From Limisphaera sp026417315 (lineage in GTDB: Bacteria; Verrucomicrobiota; Verrucomicrobiia; Limisphaerales; Limisphaeraceae): a stretch of DNA of 64,000 nt. The translations under genes were made by a program, and so were the position numbers. Positions 34,955 through 43,663 of this stretch are shown in pieces. The stretch is taken from positions 310,001-374,000 of the forward strand of contig NZ_JBMVQY010000004.1 in assembly GCF_049537125.1 (NCBI RefSeq), written 5' to 3'. The notes beneath the pieces are model-generated. The model made no database searches and had not been told where the DNA came from. It worked only from the letters and a program-made list of their open reading frames with translations. The stretch's first letter is position 1. Each line of letters begins with the position of its first letter.

Positions 34955-37900
34955 TCAGCGATTGGAATCCGCGTGGGAGAGATTCTCGGATGAGGGCATG
35001 GGCAGGCCTTCCCACTCCCAGCCGCCGCCCAGCGCTTTGTACAAGGCCACACAGGCGGTCGCGAGACGGGTTTCGGCCCGAGCCAGTTGTTCCTCGAAAT
35101 CGAGCCGCGTGCGCTGTGCGTCCAACACGGCAAGATACTCCACGACGCCGGCCCGATAGCGTTGCCCCGCCAGTTCGGCGGCCTGGCGGGCGGCTGCCGC
35201 GGCTGCGCGAAGATGGTCACGGCGGACCCGGGCCCGTCCCAGTTCGAGCAGGGCGCCTTCGGTTTCTTCCAGGGCCTGCAGGACCGTGCGTTCGTAGAGG
35301 GCCAGTTGAGCGTCGGCACGTGCGCGTGCGGCTTCCAGACGGGCGCGTACCCGACCCAGATCGAGAGCGGCCCAGGTGAGGCGGGGACCGAAGCCGTACG
35401 TGTCCGAGCCGGCCTCACCGAGCCCGGAGAGCGCACCGGCCTGCCAGCCGAGGCTGCCCACAAAGGTCACCCGAGGAAAAAGGTCTGCCGTGGCAACGCC
35501 GATGCGGGCGGTGGCCGCGGCCAGGGACCGCTCGGCGGCCTGAATATCGGGGCGACGCCGCAACAGCTCGGCCGGGTTACCGATGTGGACCAACGGGGGC
35601 ACCTCGAGTAGCGGGCCCGGGGAAGCGAGATCGGGTTCCAATGCCTCCGGAGGTTGGCCGGTCAAAACGCTCAAGCGGTACAGCGTCCGGTGCACGGCGG
35701 TTTCCAGCGTCGGAATTGCCGCCAGGGTGGCCTCGTATTGGGCACGGGCCCGGGAGAGATCCAATTCGGTGGCGCGTCCGGCCTCGAGTTTGGCCCGGAC
35801 GATCTCCAGACTCTCCGATTGCAGTCGTGCGTTTTGTTGGGCGACGCTCAGCTGGACCTGGAGGCCGCGGAGCTCGCAGTAATTCCGTGCCACCTCGGCC
35901 AGCAGGCTCAACAACACCTCGCGGCGGCCCGCCTCCACGGCGGCCACTTCAGCCCGGGCCGCTTCGACAGATCGCCGCACCCGGCCCCACAGATCGAGTT
36001 CCCAAAATGCGTCAAAGCCTGCTTCATAAAGTTCGGATTCGCGCCGGGGCCGGGGCACGCCGGGCATCGCGTCGGCACTGCGAACGCTTTTGGAGAATCC
36101 GCCGGCGGCTTGGACCGTGGGCAGCAGGTCGAGGTCGGTCATGCGGCGCAGGGCGCGGGCTTCGCGCAGGCGTGCCGTGGCCAGGCGGAGATCCGGGTTT
36201 CCGGTCACGGCTGCCTGGATGAGACGATCGAGAGTCGGATCGCGGAAATTGCGCCACCATGTCACGTCCACGGGGGCATGGGTGAACTGGGGTGCGTTCC
36301 CCTGCACAAAAGTCGAGGCCACCCGGGTTCGGGGGTGGGCGTAGTCGGGGCCCACGGTGCAACCGGTCAGGGCGAGGGCGCTGGCCGCGATGAGGGCCAG
36401 GAGACCGAGGGTAGCCCCCTCCGGCGTCAGTCCCGAGTTCGACGGCTGTCGGGGTCGGGTGGTTTCGCCTCGCAAACGGCGCAGGACGACGTAGAAGACC
36501 GGCGTGAGAAAGACGCCGAACACGGTAACTCCGAGCATGCCCCAGAACGTGGCCGTGCCGATGGCCCGGCGCAATTCACTGCCGGCGCCGGTGGCGATCA
36601 TCAGGGGCAGGACTCCGAACGTGAAAGCCAGCGAGGTCATGAGGATCGGCCGCAGCCGCAATCGACTGGCCTCCAGGACGGCGTCAAAGCGATTGAGGCC
36701 CTTGTCCTGTAACTGGCGTGCGAATTCCACAATCAGCACCGCGTTCTTACAGGCCAACCCGAGCAGAACCACCAACCCGATCTGGGTGAAGAGGTTGTTG
36801 TCCATGCCGCGGGCCCAGACGGCCACGAGGGCGAACAGGAGGCTCAGGGGGGTGATCAGGATGATGGCAAGGGGCAGGGTCCAACTCTCGTATTGGGCCG
36901 CCAGGACGAGAAAGACCATGAGCACGCAAAGGGCGAAAATCCAGGCACCGGTTTTCCCCGCCAGGATTTCCAGGAGCGTCAGTTCCGTCCATTCGATCGC
37001 CATTCCCGGCGGGAGCAGCTGCTGGGCCAGAGACTCGAGAATGCGGATGGCCTGACTGGAACTGACTCCCGGTGCGGGTACGCCGCTCAGGTCTGCGCTG
37101 GGGTAGAGGTTGTAGTGGGACACGGTGGTGGGGCCGGTGGTGTCTCGCACGGTGATCACCGTTGCCAACGGCACCATCTCGCCGGCCAGGTTTCGGGTCT
37201 GCAAACGGAGGACGTTTTCAGGCCGGGCCCGAAAAGGTGCGTCGGCCTGGGCGACGACCTGGAAAGGACGCCCGAAGAGAGTGAAATCGTTCACGTACAC
37301 CCCACCCAGAAAGACGGCCAGGGCCTCCCAGACGCCGGTCAGGGGCACTTGCATGCGCCTGGCCTTCTCGCGGTCCACTTCCAGTTGCACCTGGGGGACG
37401 TTGCCGCGGTAGGTGGTGATGACGTTCTGGAGGCGCGGGTTTTGGTTGGCGGCCCCCATGAGGGCAAAGGCGGCGGCCTGGAGTGCCTGCGGCCCGAGAT
37501 GGGCGCGATCCTGGATCTGGAGTTTGAACCCGCCCACGGAACCCAGACCATCCACGGGAGGCAGATTGAAAGCCGCCACCATGCCCTCGCGGATGCCGGC
37601 GAACTTCGGCTGGAGTTCGGCCAGAATCTGGTGGCTGGTCCGGCCGGTCTGGCGGCGCTTCTCGAACGGCTCCAGGCGAATGATGAGCGTGGAGGCATTG
37701 GGTTGGCTTCCGAACGAAAGGATGGAGAAACCGTCCAGCTTCAGTACCGTTTGGACCCCCGGGGTGTCCTTGACCAGCTCGTAGACCCGGGAGCTGACTT
37801 CCCGGGTGCGATTCAGCGAGGCACCGTCGGGCAGTTGCAGGTAGCAGAAAAGGGTTCCCTTGTCCTGCACCGGGATGAATCCGGTGGGCACGGTGCGGAG

Positions 37901-39589
37901 GCCGATGGCGGTGAGCGCCAGCAGGCCCGCGTAGAGAATCAGCACCATTCCCCCGTGACGGATGACCAGTCCCAGGGCCCGGGAATAACCGGATCGGGTC
38001 CGATCGAACAGCCGGTTGAACCCGCGAAACAGCCAACCAATCGAGCCGTGGATCGCTCGGCTGAGCGGGTCGTTCTTTTGATGGTGCGGCTGTAAGAGCA
38101 GGGCGCAGAGGGCCGGGCTGAGCGTCAGCGCGACAAAGGCGGAAATCAGCGTCGAAACGGCAATGGTTAGGGCGAACTGCTGGTAGAACTTGCCCTGGAT
38201 TCCCGGAAGGAACGCGGTGGGCAGAAAGACCGAGCTGAGGACCAGCGCGATGGCGATGACGGCGCCCCCGATCTCATCCATGGCGATTCGGGTGGCCTCC
38301 ACCGGCGCCTTTCCTTCGGCGATGTGCCGTTCCACGTTTTCCACCACGACGATGGCATCATCCACCACGATGCCGATGGCCAGCACGAGGCCGAACAGGG
38401 TCAGGTTGTTGATGGAGAAACCGAGAGCGGCCATGACGGCGAACGTTCCGATCAGGGAGACCGGCACGGCAATCAGCGGAATGATCGAGGCCCGCCACGT
38501 TTGCAGAAACAGGATCACCACCCCGGTGACCAGAACCATCGCCTCCAGCAACGTTTTGAACACCTCGCGAATGGAAGCCCGAATGTACTCGGAATCGTCG
38601 CGAACAATGCGGTAGTCGAGGCCGGCGGGGAAGCGCTTTCGTAATTCGGCCATCGCGCGACGCACGGCGTCGGCGGTTTCAATGGTATTGGAACCCGGTT
38701 GCTGGAAGATGCCGAGGGCAATGGCGGGTTTGCCGTCGAGCCAGGCGCTCACATTGTAGTCCCGGGCGCCGAGCTCGACGCGGGCCACGTCGCGCAGGCG
38801 AATCATCCGGCCGGAGGGATCCGTGCGCAGAATGATGTTGCCGAACTCCTCCTCGGTCGCCAGCCGGCCCCGCACCTGCGCCACCAGTTGCAGTTGTGTG
38901 TCCGGAAGGTTGGGGGGTTGGCCGAACACGCCGCCGGCGACCTCCACGTTCTGCTCGCGAACCGCCGCCACCACGTCGCCCGCGGTCAACCCGTGTGCGG
39001 AAAGCTTTTCCGGATCCAGCCACAGGCGCATCGAGTAATCGCGGGCCGCGAAGACCCGCACGTCGCCCACGCCCGGCAATCGGGCCAGCACGTCCCTGAC
39101 CTGCAAATAGGCGTAATTGCTCAGAAACACCTCATCCAGCTCGCCTGTGGGAGAGAACAAGGTCACGACCGCGGTCAGGCTGGGGGAACGCTTGCGGACT
39201 TCGATGCCCAGGCGGCGCACTTCTTCCGGCAGCCGGGGCAGGGCCAGCGCCACGCGATTTTGGACCTGAACCTGGGCCTGATCGATGTCCGTACCGACGT
39301 TGAAGGTGACCTGGATCACCAGGGAGCCGTCGGCAGAGGCTGCGGACGACATGTAGAGCATGTTTTCCACGCCGTTGATCTCCTGCTCGAGCGGCGTGGC
39401 CACCGTGGCCGCGACCGTATCGGCGCTGGCCCCGGGAAACCGGGCGCTTACGAACACCGTGGGCGGCGCCACCTCGGGAAAGGAGGCGATCGGAAGTTCC
39501 AAGAGCGCTAGGAGTCCCAGCAGAGTGATGAAAATCGACAGAACCGCGGCGAAAATGGGACGCCGAATGAAGAAGTGCGAGAATTTCAT
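34955..39589 (-). CDS. RND efflux pump fused to outer-membrane channel (HAE1 + OMF)
   Basis: A single 1544-codon frame from the ATG at 39589 (GGAGGAGG 10 nt upstream). Residues 1 to about 1040 are a complete HAE1-type RND pump: FFIRRPIFAAVLSIFITLLG, LPIASFPEVAPP, the TM4 proton-relay GIVVDDAIVVVEN near residue 406, and twelve helices ending at VFLTPVFYVVLRRL. A linker of about 20 residues leads to a lipoprotein-type signal, LLALIAASALALTGC, with the lipobox Cys1077, and then a full-length NodT/OprM-type channel of about 470 residues (TVGPDYAHPRT, WWRNFRDPTLDRLIQAA, ELDLWGRVRRSVEAA, RRPDIQAAER). Inner- and outer-membrane parts are normally separate proteins. No ATG or GTG restarts the channel; a TTG lies near the junction. 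The operon includes an adaptor and TetR. Confidence 0.93.
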   Translation of the reverse strand: MKFSHFFIRRPIFAAVLSIFITLLGLLALLELPIASFPEVAPPTVFVSARFPGASADTVAATVATPLEQEINGVENMLYMSSAASADGSLVIQVTFNVGTDIDQAQVQVQNRVALALPRLPEEVRRLGIEVRKRSPSLTAVVTLFSPTGELDEVFLSNYAYLQVRDVLARLPGVGDVRVFAARDYSMRLWLDPEKLSAHGLTAGDVVAAVREQNVEVAGGVFGQPPNLPDTQLQLVAQVRGRLATEEEFGNIILRTDPSGRMIRLRDVARVELGARDYNVSAWLDGKPAIALGIFQQPGSNTIETADAVRRAMAELRKRFPAGLDYRIVRDDSEYIRASIREVFKTLLEAMVLVTGVVILFLQTWRASIIPLIAVPVSLIGTFAVMAALGFSINNLTLFGLVLAIGIVVDDAIVVVENVERHIAEGKAPVEATRIAMDEIGGAVIAIALVLSSVFLPTAFLPGIQGKFYQQFALTIAVSTLISAFVALTLSPALCALLLQPHHQKNDPLSRAIHGSIGWLFRGFNRLFDRTRSGYSRALGLVIRHGGMVLILYAGLLALTAIGLRTVPTGFIPVQDKGTLFCYLQLPDGASLNRTREVSSRVYELVKDTPGVQTVLKLDGFSILSFGSQPNASTLIIRLEPFEKRRQTGRTSHQILAELQPKFAGIREGMVAAFNLPPVDGLGSVGGFKLQIQDRAHLGPQALQAAAFALMGAANQNPRLQNVITTYRGNVPQVQLEVDREKARRMQVPLTGVWEALAVFLGGVYVNDFTLFGRPFQVVAQADAPFRARPENVLRLQTRNLAGEMVPLATVITVRDTTGPTTVSHYNLYPSADLSGVPAPGVSSSQAIRILESLAQQLLPPGMAIEWTELTLLEILAGKTGAWIFALCVLMVFLVLAAQYESWTLPLAIILITPLSLLFALVAVWARGMDNNLFTQIGLVVLLGLACKNAVLIVEFARQLQDKGLNRFDAVLEASRLRLRPILMTSLAFTFGVLPLMIATGAGSELRRAIGTATFWGMLGVTVFGVFLTPVFYVVLRRLRGETTRPRQPSNSGLTPEGATLGLLALIAASALALTGCTVGPDYAHPRTRVASTFVQGNAPQFTHAPVDVTWWRNFRDPTLDRLIQAAVTGNPDLRLATARLREARALRRMTDLDLLPTVQAAGGFSKSVRSADAMPGVPRPRRESELYEAGFDAFWELDLWGRVRRSVEAARAEVAAVEAGRREVLLSLLAEVARNYCELRGLQVQLSVAQQNARLQSESLEIVRAKLEAGRATELDLSRARAQYEATLAAIPTLETAVHRTLYRLSVLTGQPPEALEPDLASPGPLLEVPPLVHIGNPAELLRRRPDIQAAERSLAAATARIGVATADLFPRVTFVGSLGWQAGALSGLGEAGSDTYGFGPRLTWAALDLGRVRARLEAARARADAQLALYERTVLQALEETEGALLELGRARVRRDHLRAAAAAARQAAELAGQRYRAGVVEYLAVLDAQRTRLDFEEQLARAETRLATACVALYKALGGGWEWEGLPMPSSENLSHADSNR

Positions 39590-39619
39590 GGCGGCCAAAC
39601 CTCCTCCGGAATGGATGGG

Positions 39620-40912
39620 CTACTGCGGCCCCGCCGCCGTGGACGCAGCCGACGGCCCGGGAGCAGCTGCCTCCGGACGGGCCACCTGCACCTGCATGCC
39701 GGGCCGCAGCATCAACAGCCCGCTGACGACGACTGCATCCCCGGGGCCGATCCCGGCCAACACGACCCGTTGGGCACCGTGGGCCCGGCCCAGTTGCACG
39801 GGCCGGGCTTCGACCACTCGCTGCTCATTGACCACGTACACGAATTTGCGCGTCTGCTCCGAAAGGATCGCGGCCTCCGGAACCAGAAGGGCGCCCTCGA
39901 TGCGCTCCACCGGGATTCGGATTCGTGCGAACATGCCGGGCACCAACACCCGATCCGGGTTGGCAAGCACCGCGCGCAAGCGCAGGGTGCCCGTGGCCGG
40001 GTTGACCCGGTTGTCCACGAAATCGATCCGGCCGCGATGGGGAAAGCCGTCCTCGCCGGCCAGGCCCAGTTCGCAGGCCACTGCGGAGGCTCCCGGGTTC
40101 TCCAAACCGGGCAGAAGCCTTCGATAGCGTTGGAAAGCCGCTTCCGGGACATCGAAATACGCGTAGATCGGATCCAGGCTGACCAGTGTGGCCAGAAGAG
40201 TGCCGGGCATCTGCGTGCTGCCCTGGATCATGTTCCCCACCGTGACGAAGCGCCGGCCGATCTTGCCGTCGATGGGAGCCTCGATGCGGGTGTAGGTCAG
40301 GTTGAGTTCCGCGGCGGCCTCGGCGGCCCGGGCCGCGGCCAATGCGTCTTCCGCAGCTCGGGCCCCCTTGGTTCGGGCATCAAATTCCTCCTCGGAAATG
40401 GCCCGGTGTGCCCGCAGGGTACGGGCCCGTTCCAGATCGTTGCGGGCCAGCTCTGCCTGGGTTTCTGCGCGTCGCCGTTCGGCTTGGGCGCGTCGGAGTT
40501 CCGCCTCGTAGGGTCTGGGATCGATGACGAAGAGCAGATCCCCGCTGCGTACCTCGGCCCCGTCGGTGAAGTGAATCGACGCGAGATAGCCGGCCACTCG
40601 GGATCGAATCTCCACGGTTTCCACGGCCTCCAGGTGGCCCGGATATTCGTCCCAGTTGGTCACCGTGGCACGGGCGGGGTGGGCCACCGTCACGATGGGA
40701 ATGCGGGGCGGAGGCGCGGGCGGTTGGCGCATGCAGGAGACCCACGGGGCCAGTGCTCCCGCCAGCGCGAGGGCGAACAACGGCCGGGCTCGGGCCGTGA
40801 CTCGGCTGCGTCGGTTTCCGGGGCCCGCCTCGTGGGTGAGGCGGTTTTGTTCTCCACGGCTCTCGGGCAACCTGTTCGGCTTGGGGGACGATGGTCGGCT
40901 GTCGTGATGCAT
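39620..40912 (-). CDS. RND periplasmic adaptor (membrane fusion protein), lipoprotein
   Basis: 430 residues from the ATG at 40912, 20 bp after the TetR stop. The exact start is not certain because about 40 Pro/Arg-rich residues precede the lipoprotein signal ARPLFALALAGALAPWVSC. After the Cys come the AcrA-type parts: PARATVTNWDEYPGHLEAVE, the lipoyl half VRSGDLLFVIDPRPYEAEL, a long helical hairpin rich in Arg/Ala/Glu, the second lipoyl half TRIEAPIDGKIGRRFV, and the beta-barrel DPIYAYFDVPE with VNPATGTLRLRAVL. It connects the inner pump to the outer channel. It is followed after 30 bp by the pump/channel fusion gene. The frame stays open over the TetR gene, but that is an overlap by chance. 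Confidence 0.93.
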   Translation of the reverse strand: MHHDSRPSSPKPNRLPESRGEQNRLTHEAGPGNRRSRVTARARPLFALALAGALAPWVSCMRQPPAPPPRIPIVTVAHPARATVTNWDEYPGHLEAVETVEIRSRVAGYLASIHFTDGAEVRSGDLLFVIDPRPYEAELRRAQAERRRAETQAELARNDLERARTLRAHRAISEEEFDARTKGARAAEDALAAARAAEAAAELNLTYTRIEAPIDGKIGRRFVTVGNMIQGSTQMPGTLLATLVSLDPIYAYFDVPEAAFQRYRRLLPGLENPGASAVACELGLAGEDGFPHRGRIDFVDNRVNPATGTLRLRAVLANPDRVLVPGMFARIRIPVERIEGALLVPEAAILSEQTRKFVYVVNEQRVVEARPVQLGRAHGAQRVVLAGIGPGDAVVVSGLLMLRPGMQVQVARPEAAAPGPSAASTAAGPQ

Positions 40913-40932
40913 GGCGACAAAACGTGCAGGGG

Positions 40933-41616
40933 TTACGGTCGGGGCCGGGCTCGGGAGCCGCGGGGCGCCGGCGCGGTGAGCCCGGCCACACAATACTGGA
41001 CGAACTGGGGCAGCAGCGTCCCGGTGTCCAGGGGATCGCACACGCCGTCGGTCTTCCGGACGACCCACGAGCGATTGCAGAGCATGAAGGCCAGCGCGCC
41101 CCAGATGAATTCGTATCGCCACAACAGGACGGCCCGCGGCAGTTGGGGCAGATGGCGGGCCAGCAGTTCCAGGAATCCCTGGCGCACGTTTCGGATGTGC
41201 TCCTGGAACCAGTCCTGAATGGCGGGGGTGGGGTCGGCGATGACGCGACCGATCAAATGCATGACGACGGAGCCCTGTCGGGCGTCGGCCTCGGCCAGGC
41301 GCAGGACGGGCCGGATCATCGCTTCCAGAATGGTTTCCAGCTCGGGCGGAGGGGAGCCGGGCGACGGTTGCAGGCGGGCCAGCGCCTGTTGATGTTCGGT
41401 GCGCAGCGGACCGAAGCGGCGTTCCAGCACGGCGCGGATCAGCCCGGTTTTGGATCCGAAGTAGTAGTACAGCACCGGCAGCGACACGCGGGCGCGGCGG
41501 GCGATGGCGCGGATGGAGGCGGGCTCGAATCCCCGGTCGGCGAAGATCTGTTCGGCGGCGGTCAGGATGCGTTCCCGGGTCCGACCGTCGCGGGCCGTAT
41601 GGGCGCGCGGGTTCAT
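40933..41616 (-). CDS. TetR-family repressor of the efflux operon
   Basis: 227 residues. The N-terminal DNA-binding domain reads RTRERILTAAEQIFADRGFE, then the helix-turn-helix SIRAIARRARVSLPVLYYYF and GSKTGLIRAVLERR, all typical of TetR. The C-terminal ligand domain (LETILEAMIRPVLRLAEAD, then MHLIGRVIADPTPAIQDWF) resembles the CerR group found next to RND pumps. It is the first gene of the operon (TetR, adaptor, pump/channel), so the repressor controls its own expression and that of the pump. A palindrome lies directly before its ATG. Effector unknown. Confidence 0.93.
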   Translation of the reverse strand: MNPRAHTARDGRTRERILTAAEQIFADRGFEPASIRAIARRARVSLPVLYYYFGSKTGLIRAVLERRFGPLRTEHQQALARLQPSPGSPPPELETILEAMIRPVLRLAEADARQGSVVMHLIGRVIADPTPAIQDWFQEHIRNVRQGFLELLARHLPQLPRAVLLWRYEFIWGALAFMLCNRSWVVRKTDGVCDPLDTGTLLPQFVQYCVAGLTAPAPRGSRARPRP

Positions 41617-41619
41617 ATT

Positions 41620-41660
41620 TAACGAACGTTAGATATAGAACCATGTCCCTCGTCCGTCAA
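41620..41660 (-). promoter_or_regulatory. Promoter and TetR operator of the efflux operon
   Basis: On the minus strand: TTGACG (41660-41655), a 17-bp spacer, TATATC (41637-41632), directly followed by the palindrome TAACGTTCGTTA (41631-41620; arms TAACG/CGTTA). The start codon is at 41616. The operator thus covers the transcription start and the leader is only about 8 nt. This fits autorepression. Confidence 0.7.
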
Positions 41661-41943
41661 GGGGCCTCCCGGGTACTCGGCCCGCCCCGCCCGGTTCGTC
41701 CCTCGGGCGGTCCTGGTGCGTGGAAACCGGGCAGGGGACGGGGCCGCCGGTCCGATCCGGCGATTCCCGGAAGCCGGCGGTCATGCCCGGGCCGGAGGGG
41801 TCAAAACGGTTCGGAACTCCGTTGTTCTTCGCTCCCCTCTTCCCGGGCACCGCGCGGCAGGGGACTTTTGTGCCGGGGTCGGAGGGGCGAGGGGCACAAG
41901 GGGGCGCTGCGGGAGACCGCAGCACGGGCCCGGGCCTCGACGC

Positions 41944-42132
41944 TCAGGCGGTCGGGCGCTCGGAGCCGGCGTCCCGGTTTTGTTGGAGGCGGCGGCGCCG
42001 TTGCTGCACGGCCTGGCGAAGGAGGTATTCGATTTGACCGTTCAAACTGCGCAGCTCCTGCTGGGCCCACGCCTCCAGTTCCTTCAGCAGCTCGGCATCC
42101 ACCCGCAAGAGAAAGGCCTTCCGCTCCGCCAT
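41944..42132 (-). CDS. Small ribbon-helix-helix (Arc-type) DNA-binding protein
   Basis: 62 residues from the ATG at 42132, one base overlapping the stop of the PH-like gene (TGATG). Sequence MAERKAFLLRVDAELLKELE, then AWAQQELRSLNGQIEYLLRQ, with a basic tail; a beta strand (FLLRV) followed by two helices with NGQIEYLL is the Arc/RHH pattern. Arc-type proteins dimerise and bind palindromes. The gene is the last of a SPFH, PH-like, RHH operon on the minus strand. I recall a similar neighbour pair in other genomes. A target could be the palindrome at 43635-43646 in the operon promoter. That link is inference. Confidence 0.85.
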   Translation of the reverse strand: MAERKAFLLRVDAELLKELEAWAQQELRSLNGQIEYLLRQAVQQRRRRLQQNRDAGSERPTA

Positions 42133-42662
42133 CAGAGAGACATGCGTGGAGGTTGGGGCTCGAATCCCAGCGCCCGGACGAATGCCTCGGGCCGGTCCGG
42201 GCTGATCACCAGGGTGCGCCCGGGAAACTCCAGCACCACACAGCGGGCCGGATCGGTCACCCAGGCCCGGAAACGCCCCAGTCGTTTGTTGTAGTACCAG
42301 CCGAGGGCGGCCATGAACCCTGCGGCGCCCCAGATGCGCACCGACCCTCGGAGTGCATGGGGATCGACCCGCGCGTCCTGCAAATCGCTCAGGGGAATGC
42401 GGGTCCACCAGAAGGAACGTCGGATCCAAAGTTCCCCGTGCCGGAGGGCGTAGCCGCGCACGCAGAAGAGCGCCACCCCTCCGAGGATCAGCCAGAGAAC
42501 GCCCACGCCGAACCAAGCCCAGCCACGGGCGCGGGGCTGGGGCGCCAGGGCCACAACGCAGGGGACCGTCAGCAGAATCACGGTCAAAAGGGCCGTGCTG
42601 ATCCGGTTGCCCACGCTCCAGGGCGCCTGGAACTCCTGCGGTTGGTAGGAGGAAGGTCTCAC
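42132..42662 (-). CDS. Two-helix membrane protein with PH-like domain
   Basis: 176 residues from the GTG at 42662; the frame is open further up, but that part is antisense-like and overlaps the SPFH gene. Two helices (STALLTVILLTVPCVVALAP and GWAWFGVGVLWLILGGVALF) precede a small soluble domain: RGYALRHGELWIRRSFWWTR, PLSDLQDARVDPHAL and VISPDRPEAFVRALGFEP, a layout usual for bacterial PH-like (YdbT/bPH) proteins. No strong ribosome binding site precedes the GTG. It lies between the SPFH and RHH genes, is 28 bp from the former and overlaps the latter, so the three are cotranscribed. The role is probably structural, at the membrane. Confidence 0.7.
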   Translation of the reverse strand: MRPSSYQPQEFQAPWSVGNRISTALLTVILLTVPCVVALAPQPRARGWAWFGVGVLWLILGGVALFCVRGYALRHGELWIRRSFWWTRIPLSDLQDARVDPHALRGSVRIWGAAGFMAALGWYYNKRLGRFRAWVTDPARCVVLEFPGRTLVISPDRPEAFVRALGFEPQPPRMSL

Positions 42663-42690
42663 GGTGGAAGGAAGCAGGGGTGGGGAGGGC

Positions 42691-43629
42691 TCAGGGATAC
42701 AGTGTGCCGGTGTTGATGACCGGGGTGACCTCGGTGTCTCCGCACAACACCACCAGCAGGTTACTGACCATGGCCGCCCGCCGTTCATCGTCCAGTGCCA
42801 CCACCTTGCGCGAGGCCAGGTCGTTCAAAGCCATTTCCACCATGCTGACGGCTCCGTGCACGATCTTTTGTCGGGCGGCAATGATTGCCTCGGCCTGCTG
42901 CCGGCGCAGCATGGCCTGGGCGATTTCCGGGGCGTAGGCCAGGTGCGTAATTCGGGCTTCCTCGACCACCACCCCGGCCTTGGCCAGTCGTCGCTGCAAT
43001 TCCTCCTTGAGACAGGCGGCCACCTCGTCCGCGTTGCTGCGCAGGGTGATCTCGTCTTCCTCGCCCTGGTCGTAGGCGTAGCTGGAGGCCAGGTGTCGCA
43101 CGGCGGCCTCGCTCTGGACATCCACGTACTGGTGATAGTCCTCGACGTCGAACATGGCCTGGGCGGTGTCCTGCACCCGCCACACCACCACGGCGGCGAT
43201 CTCGATGGGGCTGCCGCGCTTGTCGTTCACCTTGAGTTTCTCGGTGCTGAAGTTGTTGGCGCGGAGCGAAATCTTGGTGCCGCGGCTGTAGAACGGGTTG
43301 GCCCAGTGGAACCCGCTTTGTTTGACGGTGCCGTGATAGGCGCCAAACAGGATCAGGACCCTGGCCTGGTTGGGCTGAAGGGTGAAATGACCCGAGCTCA
43401 TCAACCCGGCAAAGGCGCCGAGCAGCAGACTCCCCACGAACATGCCCATGGGGAAATGATCCTGCCGGATGCCCATGCGGATGGAATGGACGAGCAGCGC
43501 GATGGTGATCAGGCACAACAGCACGTTGACGGCCAGCATCAGCCAGCCGTTGGCGACGGAGACGACACGTTCCTGGCTGGGCGGTTTGCCTGTGCCGGGG
43601 GCAGATGAAACATCCAGATGTGCATTCAT
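42691..43629 (-). CDS. SPFH (band 7/stomatin-like) membrane protein
   Basis: 312 residues from an ATG. Two hydrophobic segments near the N-terminus (GWLMLAVNVLLCLITIALLV and MGMFVGSLLLGAFAGLMSSG) anchor it. The SPFH domain follows: QPNQARVLILFGAYHGTVKQ, HWANPFYSRGTKISLRANNF, PIEIAAVVVWRVQDTAQAMF and EEARITHLAYAPEIAQAML, and then a helical coiled-coil region (RRQQAEAIIAARQKIVHGAV). Such proteins oligomerise on membranes and mark microdomains; some help protease or envelope control. It starts the operon with the PH-like and RHH proteins. The transcription start predicted from its promoter coincides with the ATG. Confidence 0.92.
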   Translation of the reverse strand: MNAHLDVSSAPGTGKPPSQERVVSVANGWLMLAVNVLLCLITIALLVHSIRMGIRQDHFPMGMFVGSLLLGAFAGLMSSGHFTLQPNQARVLILFGAYHGTVKQSGFHWANPFYSRGTKISLRANNFSTEKLKVNDKRGSPIEIAAVVVWRVQDTAQAMFDVEDYHQYVDVQSEAAVRHLASSYAYDQGEEDEITLRSNADEVAACLKEELQRRLAKAGVVVEEARITHLAYAPEIAQAMLRRQQAEAIIAARQKIVHGAVSMVEMALNDLASRKVVALDDERRAAMVSNLLVVLCGDTEVTPVINTGTLYP

Positions 43630-43634
43630 AGCAA

Positions 43635-43663
43635 AATGATATCATTATGCAATCGGTCGGCAA
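43635..43663 (-). promoter_or_regulatory. Promoter of the SPFH operon with perfect 12-bp palindrome
   Basis: On the minus strand: TTGCCG (43663-43658), a 16-bp spacer, TATCAT (43641-43636). The perfect palindrome AATGATATCATT (43635-43646) covers the -10. The SPFH ATG is at 43629, six bases after the -10, so the mRNA would be leaderless. No ribosome binding site is visible. The palindrome could be an operator. Confidence 0.55.

Noticed and set aside
40913..41644. Upstream extension of the adaptor frame over the TetR gene
   Set aside because: TetR in the other frame has a clear helix-turn-helix and a promoter; the extension is Arg/Pro-rich and would remove the lipoprotein signal from the N-terminus.
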